From contig CAVSLS010000015.1 in assembly GCA_963728845.1 (NCBI GenBank), positions 3,464 through 67,463 on the forward strand: a DNA stretch of 64,000 nucleotides. The letters run 5' to 3'. A program made the translations under genes and the position numbers. This DNA is from Bog-473 sp963728845. Lineage in GTDB: Bacteria; Actinomycetota; Acidimicrobiia; Acidimicrobiales; RAAP-2. Under the pieces are notes generated by a model. It ran no database searches and was not told the origin of the DNA. It worked only from the letters and a program-made list of their open reading frames with translations. Shown here piece by piece: positions 29,933-38,141 of the stretch (positions within the stretch are counted from its first letter, which is position 1; each line of letters opens with the position of its first letter).

Positions 29933-31039
29933 ATGAAGTTCGCGCTGTTCTACGAAATCCCCGTCCCCCGACCTTGGGGGGACGACAGCGAGCTCGTCGC
30001 CTACCGCAACACGTTGGAACAGGCGATCGCGGGCGACCGTTTCGGGTGGCACGCCTTCTGGACGGTCGAGCACCACTTCTTGCAGGAGTACTCCCACTGT
30101 TCGAACCCCGAGGTGCTCTACGGGGCCATCGCGGCACGCACGGAGCGCATCCGCCTGGGCTACGGCGTGCGCCTCATGCCCAAGCCCTACAACCACCCGG
30201 TGCGCACCGCGGAGTCGGTGGCCGTGCTCGACCTGCTCTCGGGAGGCAGGGTGGACCTCGGGACCGGCCGCTCGGCGACCCGGGCCGAGCTCGAGGGCTT
30301 CGGCATCGACCCGCCCGAGAGCCGGCGCATGTGGCAGGAGGCCATCGGTCACGTCGTGGGCTGCTGGACCAACGAGGAGCACGAGTTTGCCGGCGAGTTC
30401 TGGCAGATGCCCCGTCGGCGTGTGCAGCCCAAACCCTGGCAGAAGCCACATCCGCCGCTGTGGGGCGCCACCACCAGCGACGAGGGCCACGCCCAGGTCG
30501 GAGACCTTGGCCTCGGCCTGTGCTCCTTCGCCGTCGGCCTGCCGCCCGCCGAGGTCAAGCGCAAGATCGACATCTACCGCGACGCCGTCGGGCGCTGCCG
30601 CGCACCCATTGGCGCCTTCGTCCACGACCAGGCGGCGACGTTCACCATGGCCCTCTGTGCGCCCGACCGTGACGAGGCGATCGCCAAGGCGCGCGAGTCC
30701 TTCGAGTGGTACCCGAAGACCGGTGCCCGCCAGATCGCCACGCTGACCGACTGGATGGCCGAGCGCAACGAGGGCCTGGGCACCTACGCCTACGCGGCGG
30801 ACATGAAGAAGACCGACGACGAGGGCCTGCTCGACCTGCTCACCCTGGAGTACCTGATGAACTCCAATGCCTGCGTGCTGGGGACGCCGGCGGAGTGCAT
30901 CGAGGCGTGTCGCCAGTACGAGGCGGCCGGCGTCGACCTCCTGCTCTGCCTGGTCAACCCGTACAAGGTTCCCCACGAGTCGGTGATGCAGACCATCGAG
31001 CTGATGGGCACCGAGGTGATCCCGGCCTTCGCGGACTGA
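29933..31039 (+). CDS. LLM class flavin-dependent oxidoreductase
   Basis: This luciferase-like monooxygenase has 368 residues. It opens MKFALFYEIPVPRPWGDDSE and has the family segment FWTVEHHFLQEYSHCSNPEVL, the TIM-barrel strand RLGYGVRLMP, the substrate loop LDLLSGGRVDLGTGRSATRAELEGFG and PHPPLWGATTS. It uses FMN, or F420 in some subfamilies. The neighbouring divergent SDR suggests a catabolic pathway. ATG at 29933; the frame shows no breaks. An approximately 185-bp gap to the GntR gene holds only the promoter noted below. Confidence 0.92.
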   Translation: MKFALFYEIPVPRPWGDDSELVAYRNTLEQAIAGDRFGWHAFWTVEHHFLQEYSHCSNPEVLYGAIAARTERIRLGYGVRLMPKPYNHPVRTAESVAVLDLLSGGRVDLGTGRSATRAELEGFGIDPPESRRMWQEAIGHVVGCWTNEEHEFAGEFWQMPRRRVQPKPWQKPHPPLWGATTSDEGHAQVGDLGLGLCSFAVGLPPAEVKRKIDIYRDAVGRCRAPIGAFVHDQAATFTMALCAPDRDEAIAKARESFEWYPKTGARQIATLTDWMAERNEGLGTYAYAADMKKTDDEGLLDLLTLEYLMNSNACVLGTPAECIEACRQYEAAGVDLLLCLVNPYKVPHESVMQTIELMGTEVIPAFAD

Positions 31040-31189
31040 GCCCGCGTCCGGCAGGCGCCGGACCATCGGGCAGGCTCGGCCTGCAACGACACCGCGCCCT
31101 ACGCCGACGCCGTGCCGGGACCCACCCACCGCCACCACCCTGCACTGAGGCCGGGGCGGGGCGTCCCGTCCGGCCTGCGGGGCCCGACC

Positions 31190-31225
31190 TTGACATCGAA
31201 CGGTGGAGATCTCTAGGTATCTAGA
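31190..31225 (+). promoter_or_regulatory. promoter and inverted-repeat operator of the gntR-ABC operon
   Basis: A perfect -35 box TTGACA (31190-31195) is followed after 18 bp by TAGGTA (31214-31219) as -10. The gntR ATG is at 31225, so the mRNA would be nearly leaderless. The -10 lies inside the inverted repeat TCTAG-GTAT-CTAGA (31212-31225), which reaches the start codon. This position would let the regulator block RNA polymerase, as expected for autoregulated YtrA-type repressors. The regulator-site link is inferred. Confidence 0.55.
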
Positions 31226-31640
31226 TGACTAGTGAAGTACTGCACCAGTCGATGAGCTTCCATCTCCGCACGGACTCCGGGGTCCCCGCCTACCTCCAAC
31301 TCGCCCATCAGATCCGCCAAGCGGTGCGTCGGGGCGTGCTCGACGTGGGCGACCGGCTGCCGACCGTCAAGGAGGTGGTGGCGGAGCTCGCAATCAACCC
31401 GAACACCGTGCTGAAGGCCTACCGCGAGCTCGAGCACGAGGGCCTGGTCGAAGGCCGCCAGGGGGTGGGGACGTTCGTGGCGCGGCGCCCTGCGGGTCCT
31501 CCACCCGGCCCCAGGCGCGCCTGGCCCGCGCCTTGCACAAATGGGTGGAATCGGCCCAAGCGGAGGGATTGGACGACGAAGCGATGGAATCCATGCTGCG
31601 TGACACGCTGCGCGTATCGGACGCAGTCAGGATCGCATGA
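31225..31640 (+). CDS. GntR family regulator, YtrA subfamily (one frameshift)
   Basis: The N-terminal winged helix is clear: VPAYLQLAHQIRQAVRRGVLDVGDRLPTVKEVVAELAINPNTVLKAYRELEHEGLVEGRQGVGTFV. The short C-terminal part continues in another frame as QARLARALHKWVESAQAEG, then LDDEAMESMLRDTLRVSDAVRIA, ending at 31640. The indel lies near 31500-31515. Total length near 138 residues, without a ligand domain, is typical of YtrA regulators that control a co-transcribed ABC transporter. ATG at 31225; its stop overlaps the ABC ATPase start (ATGA). Confidence 0.88.
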
Positions 31641-31766
31641 GCGTCTCAGCCTTCGAGACGACTGGACTCAGCAAGCGCTTCGGGGCCACATGGGCCCTGC
31701 GGGACTGCACGCTGCGGGTGCCCGAGGGGCACGTGACCGCACTCGTCGGCCCAACGGTGCCGGCAA
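31637..31766 (+). pseudogene. ABC transporter ATPase, 5' fragment (split by insertion in Walker A)
   Basis: From ATG at 31637 the frame gives VSAFETTGLSKRFGATWALRD, then CTLRVPEGHVTALVG, the start of an ABC ATPase up to the P-loop. DNA then reads GGCCC-AACGGTGCCGGC-AA, i.e. the codons for G-P-N-G-A-G and the first two bases of the catalytic Lys codon, with one C missing near 31752. At 31766 the sequence switches to the integrative element. The Lys-Thr-Thr codons and the rest of the gene resume at 36384. The gene is therefore interrupted inside Walker A, and the transporter cannot be made as it stands. Confidence 0.88.
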
Positions 31767-31783
31767 CCTCATTAGCGATTAAT
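31748..31783. other. putative attL of the serine-integrase element
   Basis: The crossover dinucleotide AA is at 31765-31766. To its left is host P-loop DNA; to its right is CCTCATTAGCGATTAAT (31767-31783), the presumed right arm of attP. The left arm found at the other junction, read in reverse complement, shares nine of 17 positions with this arm, including TTAAT at the outer end, as expected for an imperfectly symmetric attP. Confidence 0.5.
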
Positions 31784-31793
31784 ATGACCTCTC

Positions 31794-31910
31794 GTGGGAG
31801 GGGTCAGAGCAGCCGCCATCTACGCCCGGATCTCGCTCGATTCTGAGGGAACCGCCAAGGGCGTCGAAAGCCAGCTCGAGGATTGCCACAAGCTGGCTAC
31901 TTCCACCTGA
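31794..31910 (+). pseudogene. serine recombinase/integrase N-terminal fragment
   Basis: A frame opening with GTG at 31794 gives GGVRAAAIYARISLDSEG followed by TAKGVESQLEDCHKLA. This is the N-terminus of the resolvase/invertase catalytic domain. The Ser in YARIS is the nucleophile, and GVE-QLEDC is highly conserved in large serine integrases. After 38 codons the frame ends at TGA (31908-31910); a complete integrase would have 450 or more residues. Its place against the left edge, reading inward, is typical of attL-adjacent integrase genes. Confidence 0.72.
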
Positions 31911-32097
31911 AAAAGTCTGATTGAAGAATCGCGTCGACCAGCGTGTTCGGCGAGTCGGTAATGCTCGCGTTTTGCCAGGCGATCAGGGATGATGGCTCGA
32001 CCCGTGGGGCTAGTACGGGATCGAGGCCATCAATGCTCAGAGCGGTCGGCGCCCAGCTGACCCTGTGGTACGTCATCCTTCCGCCCAGCTCATCACG

Positions 32098-32870
32098 ATG
32101 TCAAAGGAGCTCGAGAAGGTCGACGGACTTCTCGACGACCGAGGTTCTTCGCTCCCTATCAGGCGTGTCCTCCACGAACGCCGGGACGCCCTTCCATCCC
32201 CATCAGGTCTACCTGCTCCTCATGTTCCTCAAGTACCGCTATCGGCTCGGCTTCGAGCCTCTGGTCAAGGAAGTGGCGGACTCGATCCGCGGCAGCGCTT
32301 CTGCCGCATCCCCCTTGGCGGACGGGTCCCACCGACCACGCTGATGAAGATCACCACGCGTTGTGGAGAGGGAGCAGTGGCCGCGTCAACTACGTGTTGG
32401 TGGCCAGGGCCGCTGAAGCGAAGGTGCTCAAACTCACCAAACTCCGGGCCGACACCACCGTCGTCGAGGCCAACGTGGCCTTACAGTTGACTCGAGCCTC
32501 CTTGCCAAAGGCATCGACCGTATGGTGCGCCTGTCAAAGAAGCTCAAGGGTGCCGGCCTGCACCAGGACCAAGATGACCGACCGCCCGTCGGCCATCGCG
32601 GCCGCATGGCTGTCAACACCTTCCGTCGCATCGGTGTGCTGGACAATGACGATCTCCTTCACCTCAATGCCGCACTGGCCACCATGGCGAGCGCCACGGT
32701 CAAAGAGGCCGAGGCGGTTGTCCGCAACGCACGCCGCACGCTGGGCCTGCAGCTACACGGCGCCCTACGCGGCGCCCCCCCGGCCCCACCGCACCACGCT
32801 GGAGGCGCCCGCGGGTCCGTGGGATTCGAGATCCTGGACCGCACCACGGCAACGTGTGGCCGGGTGCAAG
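32098..32870 (+). pseudogene. DDE transposase (IS5/IS1182-like), multiply frameshifted
   Basis: Pieces in three frames form one transposase: SKELEKVDGLLDD, then HPHQVYLLLMFLKYRYRLGFEPLVKEVADSI, then FCRIPLGGRVP and PTTLMKITTRCGEGAV, then KLTKLRADTTVVEANVA. There the Asp of R-A-D-T-T-V-V is the first catalytic residue. It continues SLLAKGIDRMVRLSKKLKGAGL and TVKEAEAVVRNARRTLG. The second and third catalytic acidic residues are not found because the sequence breaks off near 32870 before the poly-T tract. No terminal inverted repeats are evident. The family is assigned by resemblance to IS1182/IS5-type proteins. Confidence 0.6.
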
Positions 32871-32939
32871 TCGTGATCTGCCCTGCGCTCGGCTTCGCCC
32901 AGCTCGCAGCGAACGGCCCGTGTCGGGCTCGGGCTCGTG

Positions 32940-33265
32940 GAACCAGACGAATTTTTTTTTTTTTTTTTTTTTCCGAACAGCACGGCCCGCTGTCCCAGTC
33001 GGGTTTTATGGGAAAGTTTTTTTGTTGGGGATGTTTTGGGAGTTTGCTTCAGCGCCGGGAGGGCGGCGCTCGCCGCGTTTTTTTTGTGCTTGCTGGCAAC
33101 GGCGGTTCGATTTGGCAATGGACTTTAACCTGCCACTTTTTTTGGGAGGGTGTTTCACGGCCATGAGACAACCGAGCTCCTCGTGGGTGAACACCCTCAC
33201 CCTGCACCCCGTGCCACGTCTCTTTTTTTTTTTTCAGCTTCCCGCTTTTTACGATTTTTGCCTTT
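32940..33265. repeat. poly-T-rich low-complexity tract
   Basis: A run of about 22 T begins near 32951, followed by further T runs near 33016, 33079, 33140 and 33222 (about 7-12 T each), embedded in otherwise GC-rich DNA such as GGAGGGCGGCGCTCGCC. No gene is recognisable. The pattern differs from everything else in the window. Poor base calling or a mis-joined assembly is as likely as a biological tract. Confidence 0.5.
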
Positions 33266-34344
33266 CACAGTTGCTTGCTTAACGGTTTCGCTTCGCGTGG
33301 AGGGCCTGTCAACGACGACCTGCGCCCTACGCCGGTTGCCGGACCCACCGCCACCGCCACCACCGAGGCAGCTTGATAACTGGGCTTTCGTGTTGTTGGC
33401 TCGATGGGGGTGGCGAGAGACAGACCACGCAAGCCAAAGACAAGGGCCATCACCACGCTCAGAGCTTAAGGAGTGGATGGTCACTCAGGGTAAGGCGCTC
33501 CCAGACACGGCCGCGAGCTGAGAGCCGAAAACCGGGGGCAGCCGAGACACAAAGCTACCGTATCGCAGGATGTTACGGATCTATAAAGCTCATGTGATCG
33601 GCTCGGAAAACAAGGAGCTGGACAAGGCATAAACACCGGTTGGGATGAAACTTATTGCAGTCACAAAGGACCGCTGCGATATCGGCACCTGGGGGTGAGG
33701 TGACACCGACTCGACCGTATTCGCTTCGGGGTTGGGTCGCGTGCCGACCTCGCGAATGAGCTGACCGCTGGTTGGGTGCGAGAACGTGCGCACGGATCGG
33801 TTACTCGTTCGAGAAGGCGACCTCACGTTCTCGACTCGGACCAGTGACCGATCCGTGACACGGCCGGGCAAGGTGTCCGGTGTAGTGGTGCATCACGCGG
33901 GCGGTTTTTGAAAGGCGACCACCTGACGGGCGCGAGGACTAGGACTAAGAGCTATCTCGCGAGGTGTTGTGCCCCGTACGCTGTACATGAAGGGGTGGGG
34001 CTGGTTCAGATGCTTTTGTCTGTCATCGTCGCGATTCACCGATCGGCGTCCTGCCGAGGTGTCTTCCAGTGAGACGTCACGAATGTCGGGCGATGCCTGC
34101 CGAAGGCTGGCGTTGACGCCGGCGGCGAGCGGTGCATCCTGTTCGAGGACGCCTATGTGGTGCTGCGAGTTCCGATCACTGTCGAGGGGTTCTGTCATGC
34201 TCCGTGGGCAGCCAGCCATTCATTCGTCGATCTCCGCACATGATGGGGTTCGGTCACGTCCCGACGGGCTCAATCAGAACGACGGCCACGGGGAGTCGGC
34301 GGGCCACGGCGTTCGTCGAGCACGCGTCGGTCCGTGGCCGAGAC
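33266..34344. other. no recognisable gene; anonymous element DNA
   Basis: Frames here are short and carry no family signature. The only coding-like stretch is about 34075-34243 (+), GERCILFEDAYVVLRVPITVEGF, which ends at TGA 34241-34243 and has no start codon after the upstream stop. It may be a fragment of a larger protein. The minus-strand frame 33893-34219 (108 codons) has no recognisable motif. The interleaved inverted repeats at 33779-33857 are the main structure. Confidence 0.4.
33779..33857. repeat. two interleaved inverted repeats (pseudoknot-like order)
   Basis: Arm A CGAGAACGTG (33779-33788) is exactly complementary to A' CACGTTCTCG (33824-33833). Arm B CACGGATCGGTTACT (33791-33805) pairs with B' AGTGACCGATCCGTG (33843-33857) with one mismatch. 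The order A-B-A'-B' means the two stems cannot both nest. It fits an RNA pseudoknot or alternative RNA folds, or paired protein-binding sites such as recombination or replication sites. It lies in the mobile element with no gene around it. Confidence 0.55.
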
Positions 34345-35363
34345 TCAGGCGGCGGTCTCGAGGCATCGGACCTCCTCGTCGCGCAGAGCGTAGAAGACGA
34401 GGGTCAAGAGCTTTCGGGCGACGGCGACCCGGGCCTTGTAATTGCCGGCGTGCTAGACGATGCGCTTGTAGTCGGGGCGCAGCTTCTCGTTGCCCTTGGC
34501 CCGGTAGTCGCCGACGGCCTCGATGGCGGCCGAGCAGACGAGCGGTGAGCCTACTTGGTGATCGTGCGGCGATGGACAACGGTGTCGGACGATGGCGCTG
34601 GGGGTGAGGCCGGCCCAGCTGGAGAGCTTCTTGGCGAGTCGAAGGGGCTGACGTCACTGATCTTGGCCACGAAGATGGCGACGAGACCTTGCCCAACCGG
34701 GGAACGTCATGAGGTCGATAGCCTGGGTCGGCTTTGAGCTGCGGGTGGATGTGGGCGTCGAGCTGGGCGATGGCTGTCTTGTAGACGTCGAGAAGGTTGC
34801 GCAGCGAGTCGAGGCGATGGCGTAGGCCTCGGGGAGCTCGAGGTGGTCGAGTTGGGCTTGACCGGTCGGGCCGACATCTCGCCGACGATGGGCAGCATCT
34901 GGTTCTTGGCGATGACCGTGGATCTGGGTGGCAGGTCGGTGCCGGATGAGCGACAGCGATAGCGGAGGATCTCGCGCAGCTCTCGGACCACTGGCGGCGC
35001 GATCCAGCTCGGGAGTCGCCAGAGAGCGCACATGGCGGCGAGGTCCTGGGCGTCGTGCTCGCGTTTCTGACGCGTCATTTGCCTGAGTTGTTGCCGAGCG
35101 TATGCGCAGGTGGACGTGGGCGAAGCTCTTGAAGAAGATCGATTGAGTACGAGTCAGAGGTGGATCGATGATCACTTCGGCCTCGGTCGCGGCGGTAGAT
35201 GGCCTGGGCGAGATCGAAGGGCTGGCGAACGAAGTGTTGAGCACCGAGCACCTCGCTGTGTTTTGCGATGCGCTGGATGGTGGTGCTGCGTCGTGAGGTC
35301 GATTCCGATGTACTGGTTCGATAGGGCTCCTTCTTTCGAGGTTTTTTTCGGAAGACCGAGCAT
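34345..35363 (-). pseudogene. IS110-family transposase, multiply frameshifted
   Basis: Assembled across frames, the protein begins near M at 35363 with GALSNQYIGIDLTTQHH (first Asp of the RuvC-like DEDD domain). It continues RIAKHSEVLGAQHFVRQPFDLAQAI, MTRQKREHDAQDLAAMCAL, RELREILRYR with SLIRHRTDLKSTVIAKNQMLP, then the Tnp2-type end SAAIEAVGDYRAKGNEKL and KLLTLVFYALRDEEVRCLE with stop TGA at 34345-34347. Segments such as 'R-LRRLVRxRxxLVxxRTxxKN' and 'FYALRDGE-RCL' are characteristic of IS110/IS1111 transposases. At least four indels make it non-functional as read. Confidence 0.65.
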
Positions 35364-35632
35364 GTCGGATTCACGAGAGGCGGAGGCCGGGCCCTTTGAT
35401 CGCATCAGGAGTGAGACACTCACTCCTGTTCTCGCCGAGTTTCGTTGTTTAGTCAAGTCAAGTCAGAGCCCGAGAGTCCCCGCCTGAGCTTTCTATCTGT
35501 TCTCGGGCCCAAGAGATCGCAGCGGCCCTATCGATCTCATATGTCGGAACCACAGCCACCGAATTGCCGACGGCAGAGGACGGCTATTCCGCCCGACATT
35601 TCAGTGCCACGACGCAATTGCCAAACCGCGAC
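35364..35632 (-). other. non-coding segment upstream of the IS110-type transposase
   Basis: About 270 bp between the transposase start and the HNH gene have no coding frame that I can support. In IS110-group elements the bridge RNA is encoded in the non-coding left end, upstream of the transposase. This position corresponds to that, but I cannot fold the RNA or define the element's ends, so this is only a candidate location. Confidence 0.2.
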
Positions 35633-36280
35633 TTCGAAATAACCGAGCATGTATTGACGAGCAGGAGATACTCGGGCTGAATGAGCGTTCGACGCCGTTG
35701 AACAGCTATCGCCCCCGGCTCAAGGTGAATTCCGCTGGGAGGCTCGAACCGTATATCTATAAAGATGTTTCGAGAAGCCAATCTCACGATTAGTCGAGTG
35801 CCGACAAGCTCCACGTCCCCCCGGATCCACGGAGTACACCAGCTCGTTGTCCGAGATTGAAAGGACCAGCTCATTCGAAGCATCAAAAAGGCTGACGTTT
35901 AGGAGATAGTGCCCATCCTCGAACCGGAAGCCAACCATAGGCTGGTCGTCGACCATTACGGCAACGAAGTCGCTGTTTCGTAGCCGCCGTCATCTCGTTC
36001 GAACCGATCGTGCAGAGCCATCCCCCGAATAACTCAGGCCATAAGAGGTAGAAGCACCGGTCTGCCTGTTGAATGGCGCCGAATGCCGCCCGGGTCACGT
36101 CTTCAACCGGGAGCAGGCCTGCGGTCTTCTCTCGGTGATGTCGGTCGCACAGAAAGTGTTATCTCCCGGGCAACATGTCGTTGGACCTTGGCATACCCCT
36201 CGACATGTTCGTACTCATACGAGCGGAAGTCCGCAGATCACGCAAAAGCGCCGAACTTCTCGCTTAATGGCCGCCGGCAT
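35633..36280 (-). pseudogene. HNH endonuclease-like protein with beta-rich C-terminus (frameshifted)
   Basis: ATG at 36280 opens MPAAIKREVRRFCVICGLPLV with the first Zn pair C-V-I-C. After an indel, YEYEHVEGYAKVQRHVA supplies the H of HNH, then LCDRHHREKTAGLLPVEDV supplies the second Cys and His. In further frames follows a beta-rich domain: MVGFRFEDGHYLLNVSLFD, ASNELVLSISDNELVYSVD, DVELVGTRLIVRLASRNIF, and a tail ending near 35633. The arrangement resembles stand-alone HNH proteins often found near mobile DNA. Three or more indels interrupt it. It lies next to the right edge of the element and reads inward. Confidence 0.6.
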
Positions 36281-36364
36281 CGGGGGCCTATCGCCAGCCA
36301 TGCTCCTGGGCTCCTCTCGATCGCCACCGCCGTCGAGCGTAGACGGCACGCCGAAGGGAGTGTG

Positions 36365-36400
36365 ATTAACGACCTGCGAGTAAGACGACGTTGCTCCGGC
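36365..36400. other. putative attR of the serine-integrase element
   Basis: Element-derived ATTAACGACCTGCGAGT (36365-36381) meets the dinucleotide AA at 36382-36383, after which host ATPase codons (G-ACG-ACG-TTG-CTC) continue. Removing 31767-36383 rejoins GGC-AAG-ACG-ACG, restoring the Gly-Lys-Thr-Thr of Walker A. Confidence 0.5.
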
Positions 36401-37155
36401 TCCTGGTCGGCCTCGCCGCGCCGAGCACCGGCACGGTCGAGGTCATGGGTCGGGCCCCGGACGGGTCCGAGGAGTTCCTGGCCGGCATCGGCTACCTGGC
36501 CCAGGACGTCCCGCTGTACCGGCGCCTGAGCGCTGCCGATCACCTCGCGCTCGGCGCCCACCTCAACCGGCGGTGGGATGCCGACGGGGCGCGGGAGCGG
36601 CTGGCGCGGCTGCAGGTCCCGCTGGACCGGCCGGTCAGCACCCTCTCGGGCGGCCAGCGGGCGCAGGTCGGCCTGGGGCTGGCCCTGGCCAAGGAGCCCG
36701 GGCTCCTGCTCCTCGACGAGCCGGTGGCGGCGCTCGACCCGCTGGCCCGCCGCGAGTTCCTCTCGACCCTGAGCGGGGCGGTGGCCGAGGGCGGGCTATC
36801 GGTGATGCTGTCGTCGCACCTCCTCCACGACCTCGAGCGGGTCTGTGACCACGTGATCCTGCTGAGCGCGTCGCCGCGTCGAGCTCTGCGCCGACATCGA
36901 CTCCGTGCTGGCGGCACACCGCATGCTGCTCGGTCCCCGGCGCCCGCTGTCCGAGGTGGAGCCGGGCCTCACCGTCATCGCCGCGACCCAGACGCAGCGC
37001 CAGACCCGGCTGCTCGTCCGCACCGAGGGCCCCGTGCTCGACCCGGCATGGGAGGAGGCCGAGGTCGGCCTCGAGGACGTGATCCTCGCCTACATGGGCA
37101 GCGAGCGGGCGCGGCTCGGACAGGACGCGGCCGCGACCTGGAGGTGGCACAGTGA
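36384..37155 (+). pseudogene. ABC transporter ATPase, 3' fragment
   Basis: This is the continuation of the gene starting at 31637. The frame resumes at the P-loop Thr codons (TTLLRLLVGLAAPSTGTVEV), then has the Q-loop in IGYLAQDVPLYRRLSA, signature LSGGQRAQVGL, Walker B LLLLDEPVAALDP and H-loop VMLSSHLLHDLERV. After an indel near 36880 it continues ADIDSVLAAHRMLLGPRRPLSEVEPG and GLEDVILAYMGS. A second shift near 37125-37140 leads to DLEVAQ and the stop at 37155. Apart from the insertion it is a normal ABC-2-type exporter ATPase. Its stop overlaps the permease start. Confidence 0.88.
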
Positions 37156-38100
37156 ACTTCCTCGTCTGGCGCCTGCACCGCAACCAGGTCTACTTCGCCG
37201 TCGCCGCGCTGGCCGTGCTCGCCGTCGTGCTCGCTGGTGACCGGCACCGTGATGGGCGACGACTACCGGAGCGCACTGGCTTCCTGTGGGGCGACGCAGA
37301 GCTGCGGCGACCTGGGCGGCCCGCTGTTCCGCGGCGACGGGGCGATCATGGACCTGGTCGACCTGACGCTGGTCGTGCCGCTGCTCTTCGGCCTCTTCTG
37401 GGGTGCCCCGTTGCTGTCGAAGGAGTTCGAGGACGGCACGCACAACCTGGCGTGGACGCAAGGGGTCAGTCGCCGGCACTGGCTCCGCGTGAACATCGGC
37501 TGGTCGTTGGTCGCAGCAGCGCTGTGGGGAGCCGCACTCGCGGCACTCGTCAGCTACTGGCGCTTCCCCGAGAACGCGCTGAACTCACGCTTCCAGGCCT
37601 TTGACATCCAGGGCATCGTTCCCGTGGCCTACACGCTCTTCGCCGTGGCGCTCGGCATCGCCGTCGGGTCGGTGCTGCGACGCGTCCTGCCCAGCCTCGC
37701 GGCCACGCTCGCCGTCTTCGTGGCGCTCCGCGCCGTCATCGGCGTCTATCTGCGCCCGCATCTCATGGCGCCCATCACGAAACTCTTCCCACCCGTCGGT
37801 CCGGCCAGCACCCCTTCCGGCGCCTGGATCCTCTCGACCAGCTTCGTGAACGGCCGTGGCCAAGACCTCGGGAACGGGTTCCCCATCAACGAAATCCCCG
37901 CCGACTGCCGCGCCGTCCTCTTGAAGGGGAAGGGGGTGAACGGCCGGTGCCTGGCCTCGCACGGGTTCCACCAGCTGGTCACCTACCAGCCCGACAGCCG
38001 CTTCTGGGCCTTCCAGGGGATGGAGGCCGGGATCTTCCTCGTCCTCGCCCTGGCGTCGGTGGGCTTCGCCTGGTGGTGGGTGCGGTCGCGCGACGCCTGA
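37152..38100 (+). CDS. ABC-2 type transporter permease (one frameshift)
   Basis: GTG at 37152 begins MNFLVWRLHRNQVYFAVAALAVLAVVLA, the N-terminal arm and first helix typical of these permeases. After an indel near 37233 the frame continues LVTGTVMGDDYRSALASCG, LVVPLLFGLFWGAPLLSKEFEDGTHNLAWTQGV (the conserved cytoplasmic segment after TM2, with E-x-G/T), four more membrane helices, and a final helix GIFLVLALASVGFAWWWV. Total about 315 residues. It is the membrane partner of the split ATPase, so the insertion probably silences the whole exporter. Substrate unknown. Confidence 0.85.
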
Positions 38101-38141
38101 GCACGGGAGCAACGGCGCCGCCCGCCGACCAGGACGAGGGT

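Larger units (their letters stand above)
31767..36383. mobile_element. degraded ~4.6 kb integrative element inserted in an ABC ATPase gene
   Basis: Both edges are defined by the split ABC ATPase. Host sequence ends ...GGTGCCGGCAA at 31766 and resumes AAGACGACG at 36382, so the dinucleotide AA is present at both junctions. Just inside the left edge is the start of a serine recombinase gene. Inside are a DDE transposase, an IS110-type transposase, an HNH endonuclease and anonymous DNA, most of them multiply broken, and lower GC than the chromosome. A 2-bp core with the integrase gene next to one end is what large serine integrases produce. The element is probably an old integrative element later invaded by insertion sequences. 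Confidence 0.7.

Noticed and set aside
33000..33265. T runs as rho-independent terminators
   Set aside because: The runs are not preceded by stable hairpins and there are no genes for them to terminate.
31088..33370. Similarity between 31088-31140 and 33316-33370 (shared GCGCCCTACGCCG followed by C/A-rich GCCACC runs) as a possible element duplication
   Set aside because: The exact match is only about 13 bp plus simple repeats, not enough to separate it from chance in GC-rich DNA.
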